NCBI GenBank assembly: GCA_964428895.1
Contig: CAYRZU010000002.1
Coordinates: 1-64,000 of the forward strand
Origin: HyVt-337 sp964428895
GTDB taxonomy: Bacteria > Planctomycetota > Phycisphaerae > SM23-33
Reading direction: 5' to 3'
Length of the DNA stretch: 64,000 nucleotides
The notes under the pieces are model-generated. The model did not search any database, was not told where the DNA came from, and saw nothing but the letters and a program-made list of their open reading frames with translations. Position numbers and translations under genes: made by a program. Below are positions 26,013-35,059 of this stretch, piece by piece; the stretch's first letter is position 1; each line of letters opens with the position of its first letter.

Positions 26013-28406
26013 GTGCACATTATTGAAACCGACGCACCGATTCTCGAACCCGAAGACGGACTGATCCTGGGCAACGGCGATCTGTCGGTCAGTATCTATC
26101 AGAAATCCGATTTGCTTATCTGGCGGTTCGGCAAGGTGGACGTGTGGGACCGCCGCCTGGACCTCGACGCCTGTCCCGCGCCCGCCCACATCGACGAATT
26201 GGCCCGCGGCATCCGTGATGAAGGCTGGGTCAGCCACGAGTTCGTCTACGGCGAAGGCCAAGCCACGCGCGGCAAGCCAAAAGACGAAAAGCGGATGAAG
26301 GAAATCTGCGACGGCTGGCCCGCTTACGCTCGTCGGCCCTATCCGTGCCCCAAGCCGGTCGGTGAACTGGCGATGCACCTGCCGGTCGACATGTTGGGCC
26401 AGCGGATCCATCAGCGGTTGACGATTGAGAAAGGCACAGCCGAGATCACGATCTCCTTCGATAACGGCGTGTCGATTGAGCTTGAGTGCTTCATCGCGCC
26501 GTCGCCGAATGTGTTGGTGGTGCGATGGCAGGTGCATAACTGGAACGCCGATACCGCCATGGGCATCCACGGGCCGGTATGGTTTTCGCTCTATCGCTGG
26601 GCCGACCCGCCGGTGGAGCAGTTGGCGGCCTCGCTTCACACCCGGGCCCGCTATCGCTACTTCTGGGGCTCGATCGAATCGGGCGAATGTACCACGCTGC
26701 CCGGGCCCGAAATGCGAGAGCTGGACGGGCGACTCGTCATCGAGCAACGGTTCTATCCCGACCTGGAATTCACCGAGGGCTTTCGGACCATCCTGGCGCC
26801 TTACGTAACGAGCCTGGGTATTGAACGGGCCGATATCTACACGCAAGACGCCGTGCTCAATATCTTCGCCAACGAGGATGTGCTAAGTGGCGAGCTGGCC
26901 GTGGCTGTTTCGACCAGCACCGATGACGGCGGGGCCGAAGCGGAGTGTCAGCGGACCCGAGCGCTGCTCGAGCCGGGCCTGTCCGCGGCCACGGCCCAAC
27001 TTGAAGACGCCACCGTCGCCTTGGCCGAAGAGTTCTGGGGCCAGTCGTCGGTGCAGATCGACGACCCTGTCCTGGAAGACGCCTGGTACGAGATGCTGCA
27101 CTTCCGCCGCTGCACGTGTCGGGGGGACGTGGTCGCGCCGGGGCTGGCCTTGCCCAGCACGGTTCGGGACTATTCCCTGTGGCACGGCGACTACCACATG
27201 AACATCAACTACCAGATGGGGTTCTGGGGCGACTACGCGTCCAACCACGTCGACCTCGGCGACGCGTTCTTTCCCGGCATGGCCCACATGGTGGAGATCG
27301 GCCGCAAATTGGCGCGGGACTACTGGGGCTGTCGGGGCACCTTCATTCAGTTGGCGGGCTATCCGTTCCCGGTGGCGGGCGACCCTTACGGAACGGGCGC
27401 GCTGTGCCGCATGACCTACATGACCGGCTGGGTGGCCGGCTACTACTGGTGGCGCTACCGCTACACCATGGACCGCGACTGGCTGGCCGAGACCGGCTAC
27501 CCGGTCATTCGCGACTGCGCCCTGTTCTACGCCGACTTCCTGGAGAAGCGCGACGACGGCCTGTATCACGCCTGGCCCAGCATGCAGGGCGAATCGATGT
27601 TCACCGGCAAGGTCGAAGACTACACCGATCAGCCGCAAGTGGTCCGCCACGCCCGTTACGGCTTGCAGTGCGCCGTCCGCGCGGCCGAGGCCCTGGACAC
27701 GGACCCCGAGTATCGCGACCAGTGGCAGGACATCCTGGATAACCTCGTCACCACCGACGACCTCGACGCCCTCGGCTTCAGCGACGAGAAGAAGCGCCGC
27801 TACGCGCTGATCCAGCCGGCGTTTCTGGGCGCCGACATCGGCGACGGCCGAATTCCCGACAAACTCGACGAGCCGGACTATCTGGCCCCCAGCCGTAATG
27901 GCTGTGGGTTCTTGGCCTGGCCCACCATGATGCACATCCACAACGACGCCTTCGACCCCGAGCGCGACATCCCGACCTTTGCCGAGAACCTGCGGCGCTG
28001 GCGCCGCCCGGGCGGAATGATCCGCGCCTGGAACATGGCCGGGCACAGCTACATCGGCGCCTACGTGGAGAGCCTGGGGATGTTGGCGCCGCTGCAGGCG
28101 TTCCTGCTGCAAAGCTGGGACGAAGTGATTCGCATCTTCCCCCTCTGGAAGGCCGACATCGACGCGGCCTACACCAACCTGCGCGCCGAAGGCGCGTTCT
28201 TGGTCAGCGCATCCTGGAAAGGTGGCGCCCTCCAGTCGGCCACGATTCACGGCGAGCGGGGCGGGCCGTGTCGCCTCGAATGGCCATGGGACAGCGCGCC
28301 GGCCATTACGTGCGACGGCCAATCCGTGGATGTCACCGGCGAGGACCACGGGGTGGTCGCCTTCGACACCGAGGCCGGTCAGACCTACGACCTCAAGAAG
28401 GGGTGA
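26013..28406 (+). CDS. GH95-like alpha-L-fucosidase/galactosidase family enzyme
   Basis: A 797-residue protein with the GH95 layout: an N-terminal beta domain (GLILGNGDLSVSIYQ...RFGKVDVWDRR), an (alpha/alpha)6 barrel containing DYHMNINYQMGFWGDYASNH, where the Asn residues match the family active site, and a C-terminal module ending LRAEGAFLVSASWKGG, the typical 'GGF.V...W..G' tail. GH95 enzymes are inverting alpha-fucosidases or galactosidases. The GTG start is supported by AGGAGG 5 bases upstream. No signal peptide. A TAGAAT at 25967-25972 could be its -10. With the GH29 gene it makes fucose a recurring theme. Confidence 0.78.
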   Translation: MHIIETDAPILEPEDGLILGNGDLSVSIYQKSDLLIWRFGKVDVWDRRLDLDACPAPAHIDELARGIRDEGWVSHEFVYGEGQATRGKPKDEKRMKEICDGWPAYARRPYPCPKPVGELAMHLPVDMLGQRIHQRLTIEKGTAEITISFDNGVSIELECFIAPSPNVLVVRWQVHNWNADTAMGIHGPVWFSLYRWADPPVEQLAASLHTRARYRYFWGSIESGECTTLPGPEMRELDGRLVIEQRFYPDLEFTEGFRTILAPYVTSLGIERADIYTQDAVLNIFANEDVLSGELAVAVSTSTDDGGAEAECQRTRALLEPGLSAATAQLEDATVALAEEFWGQSSVQIDDPVLEDAWYEMLHFRRCTCRGDVVAPGLALPSTVRDYSLWHGDYHMNINYQMGFWGDYASNHVDLGDAFFPGMAHMVEIGRKLARDYWGCRGTFIQLAGYPFPVAGDPYGTGALCRMTYMTGWVAGYYWWRYRYTMDRDWLAETGYPVIRDCALFYADFLEKRDDGLYHAWPSMQGESMFTGKVEDYTDQPQVVRHARYGLQCAVRAAEALDTDPEYRDQWQDILDNLVTTDDLDALGFSDEKKRRYALIQPAFLGADIGDGRIPDKLDEPDYLAPSRNGCGFLAWPTMMHIHNDAFDPERDIPTFAENLRRWRRPGGMIRAWNMAGHSYIGAYVESLGMLAPLQAFLLQSWDEVIRIFPLWKADIDAAYTNLRAEGAFLVSASWKGGALQSATIHGERGGPCRLEWPWDSAPAITCDGQSVDVTGEDHGVVAFDTEAGQTYDLKKG

Positions 28407-28446
28407 TATCCGTAGCGTGCGTAGCAGACCTACGCGTCCTACGAGC

Positions 28447-28761
28447 TCATTCGTAAACAACGAACCCGGGGCCACGCCACTTCACCGTCCTGGGGTAACC
28501 CAATGACGTGGCTCCTTGGATTCCACTCGTCGGGAGATACCTGCCCCCCGAATCGGGTCTCTCTGGTACGCCAAAGCCGCCCTGTGCGGCGCCCACGAAG
28601 GTCGCGATCGCGCCGGCTATCCCGAGAATGATGCATACAGCGGAGCCTACGTACCAGAGAGCAGTGTCCTTTCCGGGCAAGGTGGGCGGATTGACGACCG
28701 CGCCGATAATGCCGGCGATCATCATCGCAAAATACCAGATTCCAGCCAGCAGTCTCCGCAT
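28447..28761 (-). CDS. Small two-TM membrane protein
   Basis: A 104-residue protein with two hydrophobic helices, LLAGIWYFAMMIAGIIGAVV and WYVGSAVCIILGIAGAIATFVG, joined by a short polar loop, and a Gly/Pro-rich tail. I choose the ATG at 28761 with GGGAG six bases upstream; a start at 28803 adds 14 residues. No family was recognised. It is divergent from the PEP-CTERM gene at 29052. Confidence 0.55.
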   Translation of the reverse strand: MRRLLAGIWYFAMMIAGIIGAVVNPPTLPGKDTALWYVGSAVCIILGIAGAIATFVGAAQGGFGVPERPDSGGRYLPTSGIQGATSLGYPRTVKWRGPGFVVYE

Positions 28762-28940
28762 GCTGTGCTCCCGGAACCGGATGTGTGTTGCGACGGCGAC
28801 CAAGGTGGCCTCGCACGCAACTCACAAGTCAATATAGACCGCCGGGGCGCAAAATGCCACGGGGAGTGCTGTCCTTCCCGAAACCGGTCTCAGCCGAGGA
28901 CCCCAGGCGGGACGGACCTACCAGCTCGTGAAATCCTGAC

Positions 28941-28955
28941 GGCCCGGACCGGGCC
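28941..28955. promoter_or_regulatory. GC-rich palindrome, possible operator
   Basis: GGCCCGG-A-CCGGGCC is a perfect inverted repeat 8 bases upstream of the -35 of the next promoter. Both flanking genes point away from it, so it cannot be a terminator. Confidence 0.4.
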
Positions 28956-28963
28956 TAGCCGCC

Positions 28964-28992
28964 TTGGCGGGAGGGGGTTTCCGTGCTAGAAT
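28964..28992 (+). promoter_or_regulatory. Promoter of the PEP-CTERM gene at 29052
   Basis: TTGGCG (28964-28969), 17 bases, then TGC-TAGAAT (-10 at 28987-28992, extended). The leader would be about 50 bases and ends with an AAGGAG ribosome site. Confidence 0.55.
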
Positions 28993-29051
28993 CACGGTCT
29001 GGACGGAGTTCTGATCGTGGGGGGGCATTTCGAACACAAGGAGTGACTGTC

Positions 29052-31280
29052 ATGAGGCGAATCGTTTTCGCGATGGTGGCGCTATCTTTGGCGTCAGCGG
29101 CGTCGGCCGGTGTGGCGGCGGCGGATGACTATGACCTGACGTGGCTGGGCCTGGGCGGCGCGGACTTTATTAAGGACGACGGCACGGTCTACGCCGAGAG
29201 CTTCCAGATCGCCGACAACGATCTGGTCCTCGGCCGCAACCGCATCTTCTACGGCACGGCCAACAACTACGGCGACGCGTGGTGGGTCTCGGACGGCACG
29301 ACCACCACTCGAGTCGGTCTGTTCGACACCGACCACACCCGCAGCACCGACAATCAACAGAAGACCTACGTACTGGGCTTCTATGGTGGCGGGCAGTTCG
29401 CGGCCGGCGAGTCGGAGAAGTACCGTCCCGACGGCAGCAAGATTTCCAACACGCCCTGGGTGTATGACGGTACGCAGACCATCGCGTTGGGTCTGACCGG
29501 CGCCGTCTATACGGACGCCGGCGGGTACCTCTACCCCAGCCGCTGGGAAGGCGCCGCCAACGGCAACTTCCTGGGGATGAACACCATCTACAACGGCGGA
29601 TCCACCAACATGGGCACCGCCACGTGGGTCTACAACTACGCCACCGACACCCACACCAGCGTGGGATTGACCGGAGCGCAGTACATTCGCGATGACGGCT
29701 ACGTCAAGACCCGCGCCGGGCGCCTCTCTCCCGACGGCAACTACGCCTTCGGGCGGACCTATCTGTACAGCGGCTCAACGGAGAACGGCACGCACGGCTG
29801 GCGGTATGACGTCAGCACCGACACCACGGTGCAAATCGGCCTGACCGGGGCGGGGTTCGTTCGCGACGACGGCTACATGGAAGTCGAGATCCGCCGCGGC
29901 AACGCGTCCGGTCAGCTCAACGGGCTATCCCGCCGCTACAGCGGCTCGACCGACATGGGCCGCGTGGCCTGGATCTTCGACGGGACCAGCACAACCCAGA
30001 TCAGCCCCACCGGCGCCGAGTTCAGCCGGGCCGATGGCTACCGATACGAAGACGCCTGGTACATCAACGCGTCCGGCCAGGTCGCCGGCGAAGCCACCAC
30101 CTACGACGGCGCCGCCACCGGCGGCAAGCGGGCGTGGTTCTACAACGGCACGACCACGCAGGTCCTGGACGGCCTGCAGGGGGGGTACTTCGAGAAGTCC
30201 AACGGGCACAACCAAGCCCTGCCCAACGGCCTCAACGCGGCCGCTCAGATCACCGGCACGAGCTATCGCTACAACGCCTCGGACACCTACATCGGCCTGC
30301 AGGGCTGGTTCTACGACAGCGCCACCGATACCACCGTCGCCTTGGGCCTGACCGATCCCGCCTACACGCGGGTGTCCGACGACAAGCAGTATCACTATCC
30401 CCACGAACTGAGCGCAACGGGACTCGTGCGCGGCAGCAGCGACCGGTACGACGGCCTGTTCAGCAAGGGCCGTTGGGTCTACGACTGGGACACCGACATG
30501 ACCTACGAGTTGGCGTTCTCGACCCGCTCGGACGGTTACTATGACACCCCCAAGTTCGAGTTCACCAACGACGGCGACGGTCTGGTCGGCTACTACGAGC
30601 TCTTCGATGCCTTTGACGTTTCGCAAGGCTATAGCTTGTTCTACTGGACCATCGACCGGGCCACCGATACCCCCACCTTCGTGGACCTGGAAGACCGAAC
30701 CGCCCTGGCGGCCATGGAAGACCTCTTCGCCCTCTACTACAAAGGCTGCGGCATGAACGCCGGCGCCTTATTCGCCGGCACGGGCACCATGGCCGACGGG
30801 TCGCAGGGCGCGTATCTGCTGACGCCGGTTGAGACGAGCGTCCCGGGCGACTTCGACGGCGACGGCGACGTTGACGCCGACGACGTCGACATCCTCTGCG
30901 CCAACATGGGCGGCGACCTGAATCCCTACGACGTCAACAGCGACGGCGTGGTGGATGAAGACGACATGATCTACCACATCGAGACGTTGGTCGAGTACGA
31001 CACCAACGGCGACGGCACGGCCGACGGCAACGGAACGTATCGGGGCGACTTCAACCTCGACGGCGTGGTCAACGCCACCGACCTGCAGATCATGAAGGGC
31101 GGCTTCGGCGCGGTCGGTGGCTATGCCGACGGCAACGCCAACTGCGACACCGTGGTCAACGCCACCGACCTGCAGATTCTCAAGAGCACGTTCGGCCAGA
31201 CCGCCTCGGCCGTGCCCGAACCGTTGACGGTCGGCCTGCTGGGCCTGGGCGGCCTGACGCTCTTGAGACGACGGAAGTAG
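29052..31280 (+). CDS. PEP-CTERM/dockerin protein with ~70-residue repeats
   Basis: A 742-residue secreted protein. A signal peptide (MRRIVFAMVALS...SAG) is followed by about eight units of roughly 65-75 residues, each beginning IGLTGAxFxRDDGYxxxxx and containing YxGSTxxGxxxWxYDxxTxTT; they look like HAF-type beta-propeller repeats but I do not recognise a named family with certainty. Then come dockerin-like loops (DFDGDGDVDADDVD, DVNSDGVVDEDDM, DFNLDGVVNATDL) and VPEPLTVGLLGLGGLTLLRRRK, a PEP-CTERM signal. The start follows AAGGAG by 8 bases; an upstream in-frame GTG at 28983 lies inside the promoter. A strong terminator follows. Confidence 0.8.
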   Translation: MRRIVFAMVALSLASAASAGVAAADDYDLTWLGLGGADFIKDDGTVYAESFQIADNDLVLGRNRIFYGTANNYGDAWWVSDGTTTTRVGLFDTDHTRSTDNQQKTYVLGFYGGGQFAAGESEKYRPDGSKISNTPWVYDGTQTIALGLTGAVYTDAGGYLYPSRWEGAANGNFLGMNTIYNGGSTNMGTATWVYNYATDTHTSVGLTGAQYIRDDGYVKTRAGRLSPDGNYAFGRTYLYSGSTENGTHGWRYDVSTDTTVQIGLTGAGFVRDDGYMEVEIRRGNASGQLNGLSRRYSGSTDMGRVAWIFDGTSTTQISPTGAEFSRADGYRYEDAWYINASGQVAGEATTYDGAATGGKRAWFYNGTTTQVLDGLQGGYFEKSNGHNQALPNGLNAAAQITGTSYRYNASDTYIGLQGWFYDSATDTTVALGLTDPAYTRVSDDKQYHYPHELSATGLVRGSSDRYDGLFSKGRWVYDWDTDMTYELAFSTRSDGYYDTPKFEFTNDGDGLVGYYELFDAFDVSQGYSLFYWTIDRATDTPTFVDLEDRTALAAMEDLFALYYKGCGMNAGALFAGTGTMADGSQGAYLLTPVETSVPGDFDGDGDVDADDVDILCANMGGDLNPYDVNSDGVVDEDDMIYHIETLVEYDTNGDGTADGNGTYRGDFNLDGVVNATDLQIMKGGFGAVGGYADGNANCDTVVNATDLQILKSTFGQTASAVPEPLTVGLLGLGGLTLLRRRK

Positions 31281-31302
31281 TCTCCGCCCTCAGCGCATCG
31301 AA

Positions 31303-31327
31303 GCGGGCATCCTTCATGGATGCCCGC
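31303..31327 (+). terminator. Hairpin after the PEP-CTERM gene
   Basis: GCGGGCATCC-ttcat-GGATGCCCGC, a perfect 10-bp stem 22 bases after the stop, followed by CTTCTGG. It is the clearest terminator-like hairpin in the window, although the T tract is short. Confidence 0.65.
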
Positions 31328-31381
31328 CTTCTGGGGCCGCGTCTGGTACACTCCCAGCCTACCCACATCAGGATCGACGAT

Positions 31382-32782
31382 ATGCCCAAGCCGAATCTGT
31401 TGTACATCATGACCGACCAGTGTCGCGCCGACGCCCTGGGTTGCAGCGGCGGATGGGTGCGGACGCCGAACTTGGATCGCATCGCGGCTGAGGGTGTGCG
31501 ATTCACCAACGCGGTGACCAACTGTCCGATCTGCATCCCCGCGCGGGTGTCGCTGGCGACCGGCCGATATCCGCACAACACCGGCGTGTGGGACAACTTC
31601 GAGTACGACATGCCGGCCGAATGGCCCACCTGGATGCAGGCCGTCCGCGAGGCCGGCTATCGCACCAGCCTGTTCGGCAAGACCCACCTCCACCACCACA
31701 GCGGCGATCTGCGCGACCGCGAGCATCTGATCCGCGCCTACGGTATCGACGACATCGACGAAATCACCGGCCCGCGCGCCAGCACAGACTGCACCTGCGC
31801 GATGACGGCGAACTGGGAGGCCAAAGGGCTCCTGAAGCCCTACCAGGCCGACTACGCCGAACGCTTCGCCAACAAGCCATGGGTCGTGCGCCCCTCCGTC
31901 CTGCCGCTGGAGCACTACGCCGACGTCTACGTCGGTCAGCAGGCCAAGCGCTATCTCGAAAGCTACCGCCGCGATCAGCCGTGGTGCTGTTGGGTGAGTT
32001 TCGGCGGCCCACATGAACCGTGGGACACCCCCGAGCCCTATGCCAGCATGTATCGGCCGGAGGATATGCCTCCGCCGGTCGGCTCGCGCGACGCGCTGAT
32101 CGACGGCGCCGCCAAGGGCCACCTCGGCCGCGTGATGGCGCACTACGCCCCCGAGGCCCTCTCGGCCGACGACATCGCCGCGATGCGGGCCAACTACGCC
32201 GGGAACGTTACGCTGATTGACGACCAGATCGGCGAGATTCTCGCCGCCATCGAGGCCCGGGGGGAACTGGACAACACCGTGATCGTCTTCTCTTCCGACC
32301 ACGGCGAAATGAACGGCGATCACGGGCTGATCTACAAGATGCAGTTCCTCAACGGGGCCGTCCGCGTGCCGCTGCTGGTCCGCACCCCGGCCACCGCCGC
32401 CGCGGGAGGCGGCGCGGTCTCCAACTCACCGGCGGAGTGGTTCGACATCGGGCCGACGCTGGTGGAACTGGCCGGCGGCGAACTGAAGCACCAACAGTTC
32501 GCCCGTTCGCTGCTGCCGACGGTCAACGATCCGTATCGCCAGCACCGGCCGTTGGCGGTCTCCGAGTACGCGCGGGAAGTCATGATCATGGACGAACAAT
32601 GGAAGCTTGCGGTCAACCGTGACGGCGAGCCGTACCTACTGTTCGACCAGGTCAACGATTCCGAAGAACTCATCAACCGCGTTGCCGACGCAGCCGTTGC
32701 CAACGTGATCGACCAGATGCGGGCCGAACTCCTCAGCCACCTACTGCAAACGCAGATTGACCGAGCCGGGCCCGGCGTGTAG
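31382..32782 (+). CDS. Type I sulfatase (Cys-type), no signal peptide
   Basis: A 466-residue sulfatase. PNLLYIMTDQCRADALG carries the first metal ligands, NCPICIPARVSLATG the C-x-P-x-R motif (Cys51 becomes formylglycine), LFGKTHLHH the catalytic Lys/His strand, and NTVIVFSSDHGEMNGDHG the second metal site. The start at 31382 is the first Met before the conserved strand; an upstream Met at 31316 lies within the terminator hairpin. A possible extended -10 (TGG-TACACT) ends at 31352. It begins an operon with an aldo-keto reductase and a second sulfatase. No secretion signal, so an intracellular oligosaccharide sulfatase is inferred. Confidence 0.9.
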   Translation: MPKPNLLYIMTDQCRADALGCSGGWVRTPNLDRIAAEGVRFTNAVTNCPICIPARVSLATGRYPHNTGVWDNFEYDMPAEWPTWMQAVREAGYRTSLFGKTHLHHHSGDLRDREHLIRAYGIDDIDEITGPRASTDCTCAMTANWEAKGLLKPYQADYAERFANKPWVVRPSVLPLEHYADVYVGQQAKRYLESYRRDQPWCCWVSFGGPHEPWDTPEPYASMYRPEDMPPPVGSRDALIDGAAKGHLGRVMAHYAPEALSADDIAAMRANYAGNVTLIDDQIGEILAAIEARGELDNTVIVFSSDHGEMNGDHGLIYKMQFLNGAVRVPLLVRTPATAAAGGGAVSNSPAEWFDIGPTLVELAGGELKHQQFARSLLPTVNDPYRQHRPLAVSEYAREVMIMDEQWKLAVNRDGEPYLLFDQVNDSEELINRVADAAVANVIDQMRAELLSHLLQTQIDRAGPGV

Positions 32783-32823
32783 ATGATGGCCATCAGGATG
32801 AAGCAACCGAGGAAGGACGACGT

Positions 32824-33609
32824 ATGAGTTCGGACAGTATCCAGAAGGTGCAGGTGGGGGGCTGCGGGCTGGAGCTGTGTCGGGTCGGCATCGGCTCGGG
32901 GACGGTGGGGGGCGGTAAGGAGTCCAACCAGACGCGGCTGGGCGATGACGTCTTCAATGATCTCCTGCGATACGCCTACGACCGCGGCATTCGGTATTTT
33001 GATACGGCTGACGACTACGGCAGCCATCGGCACATGGCCCAGGCCCTGGCCGACAAACCCCGCGACAGCTACCAGCTTGTCAGCAAGTTCGCGCCCGTCG
33101 GCTCGCAGCCGGGAGCAGACCTGCTCAGCCCGGACCTGCCCATCGAGCGGTTCCTGGCTGAATTGGCCGCCGACGTCATCGACCTGCTGCAGATCCACTG
33201 CGTGGCCGACGCGGATTGGACCGACCAGCATCGAGCCCAGATGGATGCGATGGCTGAGTTGAAGGCTCGCGGCGTCATTGGCGCTCACGGCGTGTCCTGT
33301 CATACGCTCGTGTCACTGGAGACTGCCGCCGACGAGCCATGGGTCGACGTGATCCACGCGCGGATCAATCCGGTCGGCACGAACATGGACGCCGAACCGG
33401 CCAAGGTCGTCCCCGCGCTCCGACGCGCCAAAGCCAACGGCAAGGGCGTCATCGGCATGAAGCTGTTCGGCCAGGGGGAGTTCAGCGCCGCCCAGCGCGC
33501 CGAGAGCATCGACTGGGTGATCGGCCTGGACTGCGTGGACGTGCTGTTGGTGGCGTTCGAGTCGACGGCGGAAGTCGATGAGTTCCTGGCCGTTGCCGGG
33601 CTCGGTTAG
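32824..33609 (+). CDS. Aldo-keto reductase
   Basis: A 261-residue AKR-fold oxidoreductase, shorter than the usual 280-330. The full catalytic tetrad is visible: Asp60 and Tyr65 (RYFDTADDYGSH), Lys88 (QLVSKFAP) and His125 (DLLQIHCVAD). It would use NAD(P)H to reduce an aldehyde or sugar. The C-terminal cofactor-binding part is short (AKANGKGVIGMKLFGQGEFS). It lies between two sulfatases, with its stop overlapping the ribosome site of the next gene, so it is likely to act on the desulfated sugar. Confidence 0.85.
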   Translation: MSSDSIQKVQVGGCGLELCRVGIGSGTVGGGKESNQTRLGDDVFNDLLRYAYDRGIRYFDTADDYGSHRHMAQALADKPRDSYQLVSKFAPVGSQPGADLLSPDLPIERFLAELAADVIDLLQIHCVADADWTDQHRAQMDAMAELKARGVIGAHGVSCHTLVSLETAADEPWVDVIHARINPVGTNMDAEPAKVVPALRRAKANGKGVIGMKLFGQGEFSAAQRAESIDWVIGLDCVDVLLVAFESTAEVDEFLAVAGLG

Positions 33610-33618
33610 GAGACCCCC

Positions 33619-34944
33619 TTGGATCGGCCGAACATTCTCACCATCCTGGCCGACGACCTGGGCTGGGGCGACCTGGGCCTACACGGCTCAGACATCCGCA
33701 CGCCCGTCATCGACGCACTCGCCCAAGGCGGCGTGGAGCTCACCCAGCACTATGTGTGTCCCATGTGCACGCCTACGCGGGTGAGCCTGCTGACCGGTCG
33801 GCACCCCGGCCGATTCGGGCCGCACGCGACGGTTCCTTCCAACGCGCCGGTCCTGCCGGATGGGTACTCCACGTTGGCCACGGTTCTGCGCGACGCCGGT
33901 TACGACACCGGCCTGTTCGGCAAGTGGCATCTCGGGTCGGACCCACGGTACGGGCCCAACCAGTTCGGGTTCAACACCGGCTACGGCAGCCTCGCCGGCG
34001 GAGTCGACCCGTTCAACCACCGCTACAAGCGCGGCGAGTTCTCGGTGACATGGCACCGTAACGGCCAGTTGGTCGAGGAGCCCGGCCACGTGACGGACTT
34101 GATCGTCCGCGAGGCCCGTCAGTGGATTGAAAGCCGCGATCGATCGTGGTTTGCCTACGTGCCCTTCACGGCTGTCCACGTTCCGGTCAAGCCGACCGAC
34201 GCATGGTTGGCCCAATACGAGGATGACACGTTCGACGACGATCCGCTCAGGGATCAGTCCTTCAAGAAATACGCCGCCTACACCAGCCACATGGATCACG
34301 GCATTGGCCAACTGCTCGAATCGCTCGAACGGACGGGCCAGCGGGATAACACGTTCATCGTGTTCGCCTCCGACAACGGCGCCATTAACGATTGCGCCCT
34401 CCACAGCACGGACCAATACCCCGGCCACCAGGAGGCCTACCCGCGACTGGGCTCGAACGCGCCGTTCCGGGGTGTCAAAGCCCAGCTCTACGAAGGCGGC
34501 GTCCGCACGCCGACGGTCGTCAACTGGCGCGGGCGATTGTCGGCAGGGCAGATCGACCGGCCGGTGCAGGTGGTCGACTGGATGCCCACCCTCACGGCGC
34601 TAACCGGGGCCCAGCCGGCCACCGATCCCCAATGGGACGGCCAGGACATTTGGCCGTTGATCGCCGGGGACGCGCCCGAGCCATCCGAGCGCAGCCTGTT
34701 CTGGAACTTCCACGGCGGCGACGCGCTGGGCATGCGCCACGGCGATTGGAAGCTGATCGTTCGCACCGTCGACGGCGCCGAGCATCGCGAGCTGTTCAAC
34801 ATTGCCGACGACCCCACCGAACAGCACGACCGCGTGTCCGACTGCCCGGCCATCGTCAACGATCTGGCTGACAGGATCGCCGAGCAGCGCACTCGCGACG
34901 GCACGAGCGCCCGGGGCGACGTCGATTCGCCCATGGTCTCCTAG
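33619..34944 (+). CDS. Type I sulfatase (Cys-type), TTG start
   Basis: A 441-residue sulfatase. PNILTILADDLGWGDLG is the classic N-terminal metal site; VCPMCTPTRVSLLTG has C-x-P-x-R with Cys50; LFGKWHLG is the Lys/His strand; NTFIVFASDNGAIND is the second metal site (D-N-G instead of D-H-G, common in arylsulfatases). The TTG start is supported by AGGAG (33608-33612) 6 bases away and by the conserved motif beginning at residue 4. It overlaps the operon with the aldo-keto reductase. No signal peptide. Confidence 0.9.
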   Translation: MDRPNILTILADDLGWGDLGLHGSDIRTPVIDALAQGGVELTQHYVCPMCTPTRVSLLTGRHPGRFGPHATVPSNAPVLPDGYSTLATVLRDAGYDTGLFGKWHLGSDPRYGPNQFGFNTGYGSLAGGVDPFNHRYKRGEFSVTWHRNGQLVEEPGHVTDLIVREARQWIESRDRSWFAYVPFTAVHVPVKPTDAWLAQYEDDTFDDDPLRDQSFKKYAAYTSHMDHGIGQLLESLERTGQRDNTFIVFASDNGAINDCALHSTDQYPGHQEAYPRLGSNAPFRGVKAQLYEGGVRTPTVVNWRGRLSAGQIDRPVQVVDWMPTLTALTGAQPATDPQWDGQDIWPLIAGDAPEPSERSLFWNFHGGDALGMRHGDWKLIVRTVDGAEHRELFNIADDPTEQHDRVSDCPAIVNDLADRIAEQRTRDGTSARGDVDSPMVS

Positions 34945-34952
34945 TCCGGGGA

Positions 34953-34965
34953 CGCCGCTGCGGCG
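34953..34965. promoter_or_regulatory. GC-rich palindrome before a promoter
   Basis: CGCCGC-T-GCGGCG, 9 bases after the sulfatase stop and 5 bases before the next -35. It may be an operator or the upstream operon's terminator. Confidence 0.35.
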
Positions 34966-34970
34966 AGCGC

Positions 34971-34998
34971 TTGTGTGTTCGCGATGGCGTGTTATAAT
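34971..34998 (+). promoter_or_regulatory. Promoter of the FGE-like PEP-CTERM gene
   Basis: TTGTGT (34971-34976), 16 bases, then a perfect TATAAT (34993-34998) preceded by TGT, an extended -10. The leader is about 55 bases and ends AAGGAGAGAGACG-ATG. Confidence 0.6.
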
Positions 34999-35059
34999 GC
35001 GTTTCGCAGGATCCAAGTCTCTTGCGAGGGCGGGGACACCAACAGCAAGGAGAGAGACG

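Noticed and set aside
25818..26846. N-terminal extension of the HExxH lipoprotein frame
   Set aside because: It is antisense to the GH95-like gene and the lipobox plus ribosome site at 25817 fix a shorter start.
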